A stretch of 64,000 nucleotides of DNA from Clostridium pasteurianum DSM 525 = ATCC 6013. Lineage in GTDB: Bacteria; Bacillota; Clostridia; Clostridiales; Clostridiaceae. Shown piece by piece: positions 16,137 to 25,098 of this stretch. Below the pieces are notes generated by a model. It saw only the letters and a list, made by a program, of their open reading frames with translations. It made no database searches and had not been told where the DNA came from. The stretch covers positions 836,384 through 900,383 of the forward strand of contig NZ_CP009268.1 in the NCBI RefSeq assembly GCF_000807255.1. Reading direction: 5' to 3'. The position numbers were made by a program, and so were the translations under genes. How positions within the stretch are numbered: the first letter of the stretch is position 1; every line of letters begins with the position of its first letter.

Positions 16137-17177
16137 ATGGAGGAGTTCAAAGATAGTAAAGTTTTGATAACTGGAGGATTGGGTTTCATTGGTTCTCATC
16201 TGGTAAAGCGTATTTTAAAAGAGGGAGGAAAGGTATTTATTCTGGAAAGAAAAGGTTCCAATCCCTGGAGAATAGGTGAAGTTATAAAGAAGGTTAATAT
16301 TATTGAGGGAGACATATCAAAATTTGAAGATATAAATAAACTAATAAAAAGTATAAATCCAGACTATGTATTTCATCTGGCGGCCTATGGAGTAGATTCT
16401 TCTAAAAAAGAATATAGCGATGCCATAAATACCAATATAATAGGAACTGTAAATGTATTAAATTCTATAAAAGATACTCAGTGTAAAAAGTTTATAAACA
16501 TGGGCAGCTGTGCTGAATATGGCAATAAAAAAGGATTGATGGAGGAAAAAATGTATCTTGATCCCGTAAGTATATATGGCAGCACTAAAGCCTGTTCTAC
16601 TATACTGGCACATCAAATTGCAAGGTTAAACAATATAAATATAGTTACTTTAAGACCCTTTGGAATTTTTGGAGAAGGAGAAGCACCTCATAAGATATTT
16701 TGTCATATAATATTATCACTTATAAAAGGTGAGGATGTAGCACTTACAGACTGTGAGCAGTACAGAGATTATTGTTATGTAGAGAATATAATAGATGGAA
16801 TGGTTTTAGCTGCAAAGAATAATTCTGTGAAAAATGAAATTTTCAATATTGCCAGTGGTAATATACATCAGCTTAAGTACTATGTAAATCTGATATTTGA
16901 AAATATTGATACAGACAAAAAACCTTTATATGGGGCTATACCCTACAGAAAAAATGAAATGTGGGCTCCAAAGGCAGATATTAACAAAATCAAATCTTTA
17001 CTTCATTGGACACCAAAAGTAAGCCTTGAAGAAGGGATTGTTAAAACTATAGAGTGGTATGAGAAGAATAAGAAATTTTATCTTGATACGGATAATCACA
17101 ATACTTCAGGGGATAAAGTTTCTGAAGATGAAGACAGGTCCCTTAAAAATAACGAGAGAGAATCTCATGCTGAGTAA
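16137..17177 (+). CDS. NAD(P)-dependent sugar-nucleotide epimerase/reductase (extended SDR)
   Basis: A 346-aa extended short-chain dehydrogenase. The GGLGFIGSH cofactor loop (residues 13-21) and HLAAYGVD lie in the Rossmann half. The catalytic triad is recognisable as Ser in MGSCAEYG and Tyr147-x3-Lys151 (YGSTK). The C-terminal part has RDYCYVENI and the substrate-domain tail, followed by a charged extension of about 25 residues. Lying between rfbF and rfbG, it probably reduces or epimerises the CDP-4-keto-6-deoxyglucose made by RfbG (abequose/paratose/tyvelose-type chemistry). The exact product cannot be told. The AGGAGGATAAGG site precedes the ATG; rfbG follows after 27 bp, so the two are co-transcribed. 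Confidence 0.85.
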   Translation: MEEFKDSKVLITGGLGFIGSHLVKRILKEGGKVFILERKGSNPWRIGEVIKKVNIIEGDISKFEDINKLIKSINPDYVFHLAAYGVDSSKKEYSDAINTNIIGTVNVLNSIKDTQCKKFINMGSCAEYGNKKGLMEEKMYLDPVSIYGSTKACSTILAHQIARLNNINIVTLRPFGIFGEGEAPHKIFCHIILSLIKGEDVALTDCEQYRDYCYVENIIDGMVLAAKNNSVKNEIFNIASGNIHQLKYYVNLIFENIDTDKKPLYGAIPYRKNEMWAPKADINKIKSLLHWTPKVSLEEGIVKTIEWYEKNKKFYLDTDNHNTSGDKVSEDEDRSLKNNERESHAE

Positions 17178-17204
17178 GATTTATGATTAGGAGATGGTGT
17201 TTAA

Positions 17205-18275
17205 ATGAGCTTACCTTTAAACATATTTAAAAATAAAAATGTTTTAGTCACTGGACATACAGGTTTTAAAGGCTCCTGGCTTTCTATTTGGTTAAGGCAG
17301 CTGGGTGCAAATGTAATAGGCTATGCTTTAGATCCTGTTAATCAGGAGGATAACTTCTCAAGAGCTGGTTTGAAAGATAATATGGTGGATATAAGAGGAG
17401 ATATAAGGGATAGTAGTCTGCTAAATAAGGTTTTTAAGAAATATAATCCTGAAATAGTTTTTCATCTAGCAGCGCAGCCCCTGGTAAGATATTCTTATGA
17501 GCATCCAAAGTATACTTATGAAGTGAATGTAATAGGAACTTTGAACCTTTTGGAAGCCGTAAAAAGCTGCAAGGCCACAAAGGCTGCAATTATAATAACC
17601 AGTGATAAATGTTATGAAAATCAGGAATGGATATGGGGTTATAGAGAGAATGATCCTATGGGTGGGTATGATCCCTATAGTTCCAGTAAAGGCTGTGTAG
17701 AGCTGTTGGTTTCCTCCTATAGAAACTCTTTTTTTAATCCAAAAGAATATGTAAAACACAATAAGGTCATAGCTTCCGTTAGAGCAGGTAACGTAATAGG
17801 AGGCGGTGACTGGTCAAAGGATAGAATAATTCCAGACTGCATAAATGCTTTAAAAGATAATAGGGAAATAGTACTTAGAAATCCTAAAGCAGTTCGCCCT
17901 TGGCAGCATGTGCTTGAACCCTTAGGGGGATATCTTATGCTGGGAGCTGAAATCCTTAGAAACAATACTAAATTTTCTGGTGCCTGGAACTTTGGACCTA
18001 TGGAGGAGAGTATTGTAAGCGTAGAAGAGATTACAGCAAAGGTTATTAAATACTGGGGCACTGGAAGTTATAAAGCTTTAAAGTCTTCTAGTGATTTTCA
18101 TGAGGCTAACCTGTTAAATCTTGATATAAGTAAAGCTAAGTTTAATTTAAACTGGAAACCAAGGTGGAATGTAGATAAAGCCGTTGAAAAAACTGTAGAG
18201 TGGTATAAAAACTATAATAGTACAGATGTGTATAAATTATGTGTAAATCAGATCAATGAATACTGTAGCAAGTAA
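17205..18275 (+). CDS. rfbG: CDP-glucose 4,6-dehydratase
   Basis: Converts CDP-D-glucose to CDP-4-keto-6-deoxy-D-glucose with bound NAD+. The 356-aa protein begins with the family-specific NVLVTGHTGFKGSWLS (residues 13-28), then GYALDPV and IVFHLAAQPLVRYSY. It carries TSDKCYEN, the active-site YSSSK and RAGNVIGGGDW, all typical of RfbG. It is the third gene of the CDP-sugar set and shares a transcript with the SDR. Downstream is a strong terminator (18324). The sugar is probably used on cell-surface glycans, possibly by the neighbouring double glycosyltransferase. Confidence 0.94.
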   Translation: MSLPLNIFKNKNVLVTGHTGFKGSWLSIWLRQLGANVIGYALDPVNQEDNFSRAGLKDNMVDIRGDIRDSSLLNKVFKKYNPEIVFHLAAQPLVRYSYEHPKYTYEVNVIGTLNLLEAVKSCKATKAAIIITSDKCYENQEWIWGYRENDPMGGYDPYSSSKGCVELLVSSYRNSFFNPKEYVKHNKVIASVRAGNVIGGGDWSKDRIIPDCINALKDNREIVLRNPKAVRPWQHVLEPLGGYLMLGAEILRNNTKFSGAWNFGPMEESIVSVEEITAKVIKYWGTGSYKALKSSSDFHEANLLNLDISKAKFNLNWKPRWNVDKAVEKTVEWYKNYNSTDVYKLCVNQINEYCSK

Positions 18276-18323
18276 TTAATCTTCCACCAAAGTGGGAGAT
18301 AAGCTCTGCTTACCCTAAAGGAT

Positions 18324-18370
18324 AACAGATTTCTAAGTATCGGTATCTTGGATACTTAGAAATCTGTTTA
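18324..18370 (+). terminator. Terminator of the CDP-sugar operon
   Basis: 18-bp arms AACAGATTTCTAAGTATC and GATACTTAGAAATCTGTT with a short loop and following T-rich sequence. Confidence 0.75.
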
Positions 18371-18960
18371 TTAAATGAAAACTATATAAGTATTTATATT
18401 TATACCTATGGTAAAAAATGTATAACTAGAGGTATATATAGATTTTTTAAGTATTAATAAGAAAATAGCATATAAATTCAAAAAATAAGATTTATAATAA
18501 CAAGATAATAAATTACAGTAAATTTTTAAATGATTTAGATTAATTATATAATTAATATGACTTAAAATTCCATTTATGTTATATCCGCAATAACAGATTT
18601 TGTCTAAGGATTGTCCAGTCTAATAGGCATATCGCACTTATAAAGGCGATTTATACAAATTAAAAAGTTGGATTTTCTTATGTTTTATATTTGTAAAAGT
18701 ATTTACATAAAATTAAAAAAATATAGAAAAATATGATTATAAAATAATTTATTTTAAAGAATAATTATGTTAAGCGAGGAAAATATATATACTTAAAAGT
18801 TTTATTAGTAAATATAAGAAGTTATAAGTAAACATTTCATAGGATGATAAAAACTCTGTTTATGATTGGCTATTGAATAGATTATGTACTTAGAGATGGG
18901 ATATGAAACAACAGGTAAAATAAAAACTAATAATATAGTATAGACAGAGGTGATAATAAA
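18371..18960. other. Gene-free region upstream of the hybrid kinase
   Basis: About 590 bp, very AT-rich, with no credible frame. Around 18585-18650 is a patch of mixed composition with short complementary pieces (AAGGATTGTCC; CGCACTTATAAAGGCG) that could be structured. I do not recognise a riboswitch. A ribosome site, GAGGTGATAATAA, precedes the next gene. Confidence 0.4.
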
Positions 18961-20520
18961 ATGAAAAATGTTTTGATTGTTGATGATACAAAGGCAAATA
19001 GAATTTTTATAACTGAATGTTTTCATGGGGAAGGTTATGAAGCAAAGGCTGTAGGTAGTGGAAAAGAGGCTATGAAGCTTCTTTTGAAGGAAACTTATAG
19101 ATTTGTAGTTTTGGATGTAAAAATGCCTTTTATAAGCGGAACACAGCTTCTAAAATGGATTAAGGAGAATAATATAGATACAAAGGTGATCATGATTACA
19201 GCCTATGCTACAGTAAAAAATGCCCTTGAATGCATTAATAATGGTGCTATAGATTATATTCAAAAACCCTTTACTACGAATAGATTTAAAAAATTCATAG
19301 GTGATATAGAAAAAAAAATAAAGGGAGAATATATTTTTGGGAGCAGTGCAGGACAGAGAATAGTTGATAATACTTTGGATTTCAGTATTGATACTGAGTA
19401 TGCTGCTGCTGAAAGAATGCCAGATGATGTTATTTCAAGACAGGCAGAAGAGATAATTAAACAGAATACAGTTACCAATCTCTTTGAAATGATTCCCTAC
19501 AGTATTCTTATATTAAATAGCCAGCGTCAGATTGTATATTCTAATTATCATTTTTTTAAATTTATAGGAATAAATTTAGAAGAGCAGGTCCATGGGCTAA
19601 GGCCTGGTGAAATACTCAAATGTGTACACTCCAAGGAGAGAAGCACTGGCTGTGGAACTACAGAACATTGCAGTGTCTGCGGGGCAGTTGATGCAATACT
19701 TGAGAGCCAGGATACAAGGATGCCTGTGAGTCGGGAGTGCTTAATGACACTGGAAAAAAATGATACAATGTCCAGTATGGAACTTTTAATTTATGCCGCA
19801 CCAGCGGGAATGATAGATGAGGATTATACAATTTTGGTTGTAAAGGATATAAGTCAGGAAAAAAGAAGACAAGCTGTTGAAAAGATATTCTTTCATGATA
19901 TATTAAATAGTTCCTGGGCAGTAAAAGGACTTATTAATTGTGTAGAAAAATCTCTATCTAAAGAGCATAAGTCGAGAGAAATCATCGATCATGCTAGTGA
20001 GGCCGCAGATATAATGATAGATGAAATTAAAACTCAAATGGATTTAATGTATGCTGAAAAAGGTGAGCTTAAATTGAATTCATCAACTTTTCCATTGAAG
20101 GCAATTATATCAAGGTTTATTAGGCACTATGAAAGTATATTTGATTGTAAAGTTGATTTAAGGTGTGAAGAGGAGTTTACAGTTAAAACTGATAAAGTGC
20201 TGCTGCTTAGGGTAATAAATAATATGCTGAAAAATGCTCTGGAAGCTTCAGAAAATGAAATGATAAAAGTTACAATAAAAGAAGTTAAGAATTTTATAGA
20301 AATATCTGTAGATAATAAAAAATATATTCCACGGAAGGTGCAGCTTCAAATATTTAAACGTCATTTTTCTACAAAGGGAGAAGGCCGAGGCTTGGGTACT
20401 TACAGCATGAAGCTTATAGGAGAATTTTATCTTAAAGGATACATTAAATTTACTTCAGATGAAGAGAAGGGAACAACATTTATCTTTGGGCTTCCCTATG
20501 ACTCTATGAATAATAACTGA
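18961..20520 (+). CDS. Hybrid receiver-PAS-histidine kinase
   Basis: A 519-aa cytosolic signalling protein. Residues 1-120 form an N-terminal CheY-like receiver (VDD, Asp52 in VLDVKMP, Thr in MITAYA, Lys in QKPF). Residues about 165-300 form a PAS-like sensor with an unusual Cys cluster (CVHSKERSTGCG, EHCSVCG). A phosphoacceptor-like His312 lies in FFHDILN, and the C-terminal HATPase has NNMLKNALEAS and GEGRGLGTYSMKL. The usual DxG of the ATP lid is replaced by VDNKKY, so kinase strength is uncertain. A receiver ahead of the kinase suggests phosphorelay control. No membrane segment is visible. A GGDEF gene follows 42 bp later, so it may control c-di-GMP synthesis. Confidence 0.88.
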   Translation: MKNVLIVDDTKANRIFITECFHGEGYEAKAVGSGKEAMKLLLKETYRFVVLDVKMPFISGTQLLKWIKENNIDTKVIMITAYATVKNALECINNGAIDYIQKPFTTNRFKKFIGDIEKKIKGEYIFGSSAGQRIVDNTLDFSIDTEYAAAERMPDDVISRQAEEIIKQNTVTNLFEMIPYSILILNSQRQIVYSNYHFFKFIGINLEEQVHGLRPGEILKCVHSKERSTGCGTTEHCSVCGAVDAILESQDTRMPVSRECLMTLEKNDTMSSMELLIYAAPAGMIDEDYTILVVKDISQEKRRQAVEKIFFHDILNSSWAVKGLINCVEKSLSKEHKSREIIDHASEAADIMIDEIKTQMDLMYAEKGELKLNSSTFPLKAIISRFIRHYESIFDCKVDLRCEEEFTVKTDKVLLLRVINNMLKNALEASENEMIKVTIKEVKNFIEISVDNKKYIPRKVQLQIFKRHFSTKGEGRGLGTYSMKLIGEFYLKGYIKFTSDEEKGTTFIFGLPYDSMNNN

Positions 20521-20562
20521 TGGGGAATTGATTTTATTTATTATATAAGGTGGTATATAACT

Positions 20563-21792
20563 ATGCTAAAGGGAAAGGGACACAATAAAAAGTTTACATT
20601 TAGGATTTTAAAAGGGATTTATAATTCAGAAGATATAAGTGAATTAATTAGACATGAAAATATAATGGTTGCAACCCTTATATCCTTTGCAGCACAAATA
20701 GCTGGTTTAATTAATCTTATTATTGCATATATGGAAAAGAATATTGCAAATAGTATCTGGCCGATTCTCACAATTATTATCAGCATAATATTATATATTG
20801 TACCTAGTAGATCCTGGAATGAAAAAATAAAATTACATATTATGAGTGTACTTTGCGTATTTATATCCAGTATTTACATATTTCAATATTATAGAATAAT
20901 TGACAATATGATATGTTGCATATTGTTTATAATTATTCTAATTGTTTCCGTAAGAATTGAAAAGGTTATGCTGTATTATATTATTGCTGAAACCATTGGG
21001 ATATATATTTTTATTCTAAATAATTCCTATAACAGAGGAATTAAATATAACATAATTCAGGCTATTTTTATATTTACAGTTATAGGTATAGCTCTTATAG
21101 TAAATAAAATACACCATAACTTGATAATAAATAATCTAAGACAAATTGAAGAGATAAGGGGGCAAAAGGAGAAAATTTCAACTTTATACAAAGAACTGGT
21201 CTACTCTGAAAAAAAGTTAAGGCAGCAAAATGATATCTTGATAAAATGTAATGAACAGATTAAAAAAGATAGAATGAATTTGAACTACATGGTAAATCAC
21301 GATAATTTAACGGGACTTCCAAATCGAAAGATGTTTATGGATGAACTGACATTGATAATTAAGAAAAGTAAAAAAAGTAAATCTGAATTTGCAGTAGTTT
21401 TTATTGATTTAGATAATTTTAAAAGAATAAATGATACTATGGGACATTATATTGGGGATTTATACCTTTGTGAAATTTCTAAAAGATTTACAGCATTAAT
21501 TAATGAGAGAGACATTTTAGGAAGACTCAGCGGAGATGAATTTGCAATGATTGTTAGAAGATACTCAGATAAAAATACATTATTTAAGTATATTGAAAGC
21601 CTTAAGAATAGCTTTGGAGATAGCTTTTCATTGGAAAGCTATAAATTTAAATCCAGTGCAAGTTTTGGTGTATCTATTTTTCCAAAGGATGCAGAAGATG
21701 CCATTGAATTGCTTAAATTAGCAGATAAAGCTCTATATCGGGTAAAAGAAAAGGGGAAAAATGGTATAGAATTTTTTGATGATATAGGGTAA
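20563..21792 (+). CDS. Membrane-bound diguanylate cyclase (GGDEF)
   Basis: A 409-aa protein. Residues 35-185 contain about six membrane helices, then a coiled coil (about 190-245). The GGDEF domain has NHDNLTGLPNRK, IDLDNFKRINDTMGH and the active-site variant SGDEF at residues 323-327. SGDEF variants can be active cyclases making c-di-GMP from GTP. No RxxD inhibitory site is visible five residues before the motif, so product inhibition may be absent. It is the second gene of a pair with the receiver-kinase, and a strong terminator follows at 21880. Confidence 0.9.
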   Translation: MLKGKGHNKKFTFRILKGIYNSEDISELIRHENIMVATLISFAAQIAGLINLIIAYMEKNIANSIWPILTIIISIILYIVPSRSWNEKIKLHIMSVLCVFISSIYIFQYYRIIDNMICCILFIIILIVSVRIEKVMLYYIIAETIGIYIFILNNSYNRGIKYNIIQAIFIFTVIGIALIVNKIHHNLIINNLRQIEEIRGQKEKISTLYKELVYSEKKLRQQNDILIKCNEQIKKDRMNLNYMVNHDNLTGLPNRKMFMDELTLIIKKSKKSKSEFAVVFIDLDNFKRINDTMGHYIGDLYLCEISKRFTALINERDILGRLSGDEFAMIVRRYSDKNTLFKYIESLKNSFGDSFSLESYKFKSSASFGVSIFPKDAEDAIELLKLADKALYRVKEKGKNGIEFFDDIG

Positions 21793-21879
21793 AAATGGCA
21801 GGGTAATTAAAGTATAAAGTTCAAAAAACAAATATCAAATAGGGAAAAGTGCTAGGAGTAAATGTACCTAATAAGTGGA

Positions 21880-21943
21880 GAGTTAAGAATTAAAAGTTAA
21901 GAGCCATATATATTTTAACTTTTAATTCGTTAACTCTTTTTTA
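21880..21943 (+). terminator. Terminator after the GGDEF gene
   Basis: Long AT-rich inverted repeat: GAGTTAAGAATTAAAAGTTAA pairs imperfectly with the 22 bases ending ACTC at 21936, followed by TTTTTT. Confidence 0.8.
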
Positions 21944-21952
21944 GATAGATCG

Positions 21953-22017
21953 TTGACAAAAGTTAGAAGCTAGTGTAAATTAATATTGTCAACTTGATAA
22001 TAAAAAGCAGTTAACAA
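21953..22017 (+). promoter_or_regulatory. Biotin promoter with BirA-type operator
   Basis: TTGACA at 21953-21958, a 17-nt spacer and TAAATT at 21976-21981 form a promoter. Just downstream, TTGTCAAC (21986-21993), 16 nt, then GTTAACAA (22010-22017) matches the TTGTTAAC-N15/16-GTTAACAA operator bound by the biotin repressor BirA. The site lies around the expected transcription start of bioY, so biotin-bound BirA should repress the set. Confidence 0.85.
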
Positions 22018-22141
22018 ATATCCTTGATATCAGATTCATATATCTGACTTCATAATGAAATATTTGCGACTATAAGTATACTTTGAAATCATAAGTTTAT
22101 ATTTTAAGTTGAATATCTGTAAATTCTAAGGGGGAAATATT

Positions 22142-22687
22142 TTGAAAACACATGATCTTGTAATGGTATCAGTATTTTCTGCTTTAACAGCCTTGGGAGC
22201 ATTTATAAAAATACCAATACCTTACGTACCTTTTACACTTCAATTTCTATTTTGTGCTATGGCAGGTATAGTACTTGGACCTAAACTTGGAGCACTATCT
22301 CAAGCTCTATATGTACTTATTGGACTTATAGGAATTCCCGTTTTTACTGAAGGGGGAGGATTATACTACATATTTAAGCCAACTTTTGGATATTTAATAG
22401 GATTTATAATTGCTGCCTATATAATTGGAATGTTATCAAGAAAAGTTGAAAATTTAACTTTTGTAAAGACATTATTGTGTATTTTAAGTGGATTATTTTT
22501 TGTATATTTATTTGGAGTCGTGCATTTATACATAATTTATAATCTATATATTGGTGAAGCAAAAACTCTTAAGTGGGCTATATTTTATGGCTTTATTATC
22601 TGTGTAGGAGGCGATATTTTAGTAAGTATGGCAGCGTCCGCATTGTCACTAAAATTAAAGCCCATAGCAAAATTTGGACAAGAATAA
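22142..22687 (+). CDS. bioY: Biotin transporter BioY (ECF S component)
   Basis: A 181-aa integral membrane protein with about six helices. It is the substrate-binding S component for biotin that works alone or with a shared ECF module. Family marks are the N-terminal MVSVFSALTALGAFIKIPIPYVPFT region, the TFGYLIGFI segment and the C-terminal GDILVSMAASAL. The start is TTG at 22142 with GGGGGA upstream. It lies directly behind the BirA-type operator and 22 bp before bioD. Confidence 0.95.
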   Translation: MKTHDLVMVSVFSALTALGAFIKIPIPYVPFTLQFLFCAMAGIVLGPKLGALSQALYVLIGLIGIPVFTEGGGLYYIFKPTFGYLIGFIIAAYIIGMLSRKVENLTFVKTLLCILSGLFFVYLFGVVHLYIIYNLYIGEAKTLKWAIFYGFIICVGGDILVSMAASALSLKLKPIAKFGQE

Positions 22688-22709
22688 TATATTGATGGAG
22701 GGCTCTCAA

Positions 22710-23429
22710 ATGACTAAAAGTATATACATAGTTGGAACAGATACAGATATAGGTAAGACATTAATTACGGCTTCAATAATATATCTCTTACGGAAAAAAG
22801 GATATAATACCTGTTATTATAAAGCAGCACTAAGCGGTGCTGAAGTTCAGGGAGAAAATTTAATTCCAGGAGATACAAGGTTTGTCTGTGAACTCAGTGG
22901 AATCAAGGGAAAGTATGAGGATTTAACAGGTTATATTTATAAAACTGCTGTATCACCTCTTTTAGCTTCAAAGATTGAAAACAATCCTATTGATATTGAG
23001 GTAATAAAAGAAAAATATGAGAAATTAAAAGAAAGATATGATTATATAATCTGTGAGGGAAGTGGTGGTATAATTTGTCCAATTACTACTTTAAAAGACA
23101 GGATTTATAATTTAGATGATTTGATAAAAGATATGAATATGGATGTAATTTTAGTTGCCAGTGCTGAATTGGGTACTATAAATCATACTGTTCTAACTGT
23201 TGAATATTTGAAAAATGCGGGTATAGATATAAAAGGCATAATAATTAATAAATATGAAAATACCCAGTTATGTAATGACAATATTAATATGATAAAAGCT
23301 ATGACTGGTATTGATATCTTAGGAGTTATGCCCGTTATTCAGGAAAAAGAAGATGGATTTCATGAAAAATTAAAGCAGTTATCTGAAGAAGTATTTGATG
23401 AGAGAAAAATAATCAGCTGCATGAAGTAA
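22710..23429 (+). CDS. bioD: Dethiobiotin synthetase
   Basis: Carboxylates 7,8-diaminopelargonate with ATP to dethiobiotin. The ATG at 22710 (MTKSIYIVG) is chosen for the GGAGGG site eight bases before it. The P-loop GTDTDIGKT occupies residues 9-17; the family ICEGSGGI motif with VASAELGTINH and INK...ENTQ follows. The length of 239 aa is normal. It is the second gene of the biotin set; a structured repeat (copy B) separates it from bioA. Confidence 0.93.
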   Translation: MTKSIYIVGTDTDIGKTLITASIIYLLRKKGYNTCYYKAALSGAEVQGENLIPGDTRFVCELSGIKGKYEDLTGYIYKTAVSPLLASKIENNPIDIEVIKEKYEKLKERYDYIICEGSGGIICPITTLKDRIYNLDDLIKDMNMDVILVASAELGTINHTVLTVEYLKNAGIDIKGIIINKYENTQLCNDNINMIKAMTGIDILGVMPVIQEKEDGFHEKLKQLSEEVFDERKIISCMK

Positions 23430-23469
23430 TATTATATTGAAGTATTGATAGTAAAAATTAAGCAAATTT

Positions 23470-23605
23470 CACCTGACTAACTTGGCGTAAGTCTCCCACG
23501 CACTCTGTGAAAGTTGGAGTTCGACGCCAAGTAAGCCATGCATTTGCAGTTGTAAAATTCAGATGGGGTAAAAGAATCCCCACTTGAATTAAGAACTTGC
23601 TTCAA
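23470..23605 (+). repeat. Expandable-arm structured repeat, copy B
   Basis: Same fixed ends as copy A (12299-12432), in the same orientation. The central arm holds only CACGCACTCTGTGAAAGTTG. It sits inside the biotin gene set, between bioD and bioA, so it is likely transcribed with them. Confidence 0.85.
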
Positions 23606-23683
23606 TGACTTCAATGGATAACAGGTTGTAAGCAAAAGGTTTTGTTTGAAATAAAAAAATTGCTTATAGAAGGAGATAGACTA

Positions 23684-25048
23684 ATGAATGAATTTCAGAT
23701 TAAAGATTTAAAATACATATGGCATCCCTGTTCTCAAATGAAAGATTATGAGGAGCTTCCTCCCATAGTAATAGATAGAGGGAAAGGATGCTATTTATAT
23801 GATGTAGAAGGGAATTCCTATCTAGATTGCATAAGTTCCTGGTGGACAAACATTTTTGGACATAGCAATGACAGGATAAATAGGGCAGTAAAGAAACAGC
23901 TGGAGGAAATTGAACATGTTATTTTTGCTCACTTTTCCAATAAACCTGCTGTTGAGCTGGCTGAAAGGTTAACAAGTATTGTACCAGAGGGATTAAAAAA
24001 GGTGTTTTTCTCAGATAATGGTTCTTCAGCAGTAGAAATAGCTTTAAAGATGAGTTTCCAATACCATCAGCAGACGGGTAAAACTAAGAAAGTAAGATTT
24101 GCAGCTTTAGAAGATGCTTATCACGGAGAAACTTTGGGGGCTCTGTCTGTAGGAGATTTGGATCTTTACAGTAATATATATAAGCCGCTGCTACTTAATA
24201 CTTTAAGAGTTGAATCACCGGATTGCTATAGATGTAAATATGGTAGAAAAAGATCAAACTGCAATGCGGAATGTTTTGAAGCTATGGAAGAGGCTTTGGA
24301 AAAGCATCATGAAGAACTTAGTGCCATAATTGTTGAGCCTATGGTTCAAGGAGCAGCAGGTATGAAAATATATTCTCCTGTGTATTTAAAAAAGCTTAGA
24401 AAGGCCTGTGATTTTTATGATGTTCATCTTATTGCGGATGAAATAGCAGTGGGCTTTGGCAGAACAGGAGAAATGTTTGCCTGTAATCATGCAGATATAA
24501 CTCCAGATATAATGTGTTTATCTAAAGGTATCAGTGCAGGATATATGCCAATGTCTGTAGTTATGACCAAAGAGAATATATATAATGCCTTCTATGATGA
24601 ATTCTCAACTTTAAAGGCTTTTGTACATAGTCATACCTATGCTGGCAATGCCATGGCCTGTGCTATAGCCTGTGAGAGCCTTAATATATTTAAAGAAGAA
24701 AATATTATTGAAAATAATAAAATAAAGAGCAAGTTTATTGGAGAATTGACAGAAGAGAGGGCACGGAGTAATTCTTTTGTAGGAGATGTACGTCAGCTGG
24801 GAATGATTACTGCACTGGAACTTGTCAAAGATAAAAATACAAAGGAGAAATTTAACTGGAAACAGCGCATAGGCTATGAGATATATAAGATAGCCCTGAG
24901 AAAAGGACTCCTTTTAAGACCTATTGGAGATGTACTGTATTTTATGCCTCCCTATGTAATTGAGAAAAAAGATATGCAGTATATGGTAGATAAATGTTTT
25001 GAAAGTATTGATGAATACTTGGGGAAAAGGATGAAACACTTTTTTTAG
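23684..25048 (+). CDS. bioA: Adenosylmethionine-8-amino-7-oxononanoate aminotransferase
   Basis: PLP enzyme that uses SAM as amino donor to convert KAPA to DAPA, the step before BioD. The ATG at 23684 has AAGGAG at good distance. The 454-aa sequence shows the BioA start (YIWHPCSQMKDY), the SSWWTNIFGH segment, DNGSSAVEIALKM, a YHGETLGALSVG loop, DEIAVGFGRTG with the cofactor Asp, and Lys281 in SKGISAGYMPMS. An insertion with four cysteines (CYRCKYGRKRSNCNAEC) is a feature of the clostridial type. Genes bioY, bioD and bioA are here; bioB, bioF and bioC are not in the window. Confidence 0.95.
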   Translation: MNEFQIKDLKYIWHPCSQMKDYEELPPIVIDRGKGCYLYDVEGNSYLDCISSWWTNIFGHSNDRINRAVKKQLEEIEHVIFAHFSNKPAVELAERLTSIVPEGLKKVFFSDNGSSAVEIALKMSFQYHQQTGKTKKVRFAALEDAYHGETLGALSVGDLDLYSNIYKPLLLNTLRVESPDCYRCKYGRKRSNCNAECFEAMEEALEKHHEELSAIIVEPMVQGAAGMKIYSPVYLKKLRKACDFYDVHLIADEIAVGFGRTGEMFACNHADITPDIMCLSKGISAGYMPMSVVMTKENIYNAFYDEFSTLKAFVHSHTYAGNAMACAIACESLNIFKEENIIENNKIKSKFIGELTEERARSNSFVGDVRQLGMITALELVKDKNTKEKFNWKQRIGYEIYKIALRKGLLLRPIGDVLYFMPPYVIEKKDMQYMVDKCFESIDEYLGKRMKHFF

Positions 25049-25066
25049 TTGAAAGTTGAATACATG

Positions 25067-25090
25067 ATGCTTGTTTCGTCTTTTCCCACA
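25067..25090 (+). repeat. 24-bp inverted repeat, left copy
   Basis: This stretch is the exact reverse complement of 28391-28414 (core GTTTCGTCTTTTCCCAC). The two copies flank the kinase and the 106-aa gene. Related shorter pieces occur at about 28490 and 31370. Confidence 0.8.
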
Positions 25091-25098
25091 AGTTTGAA

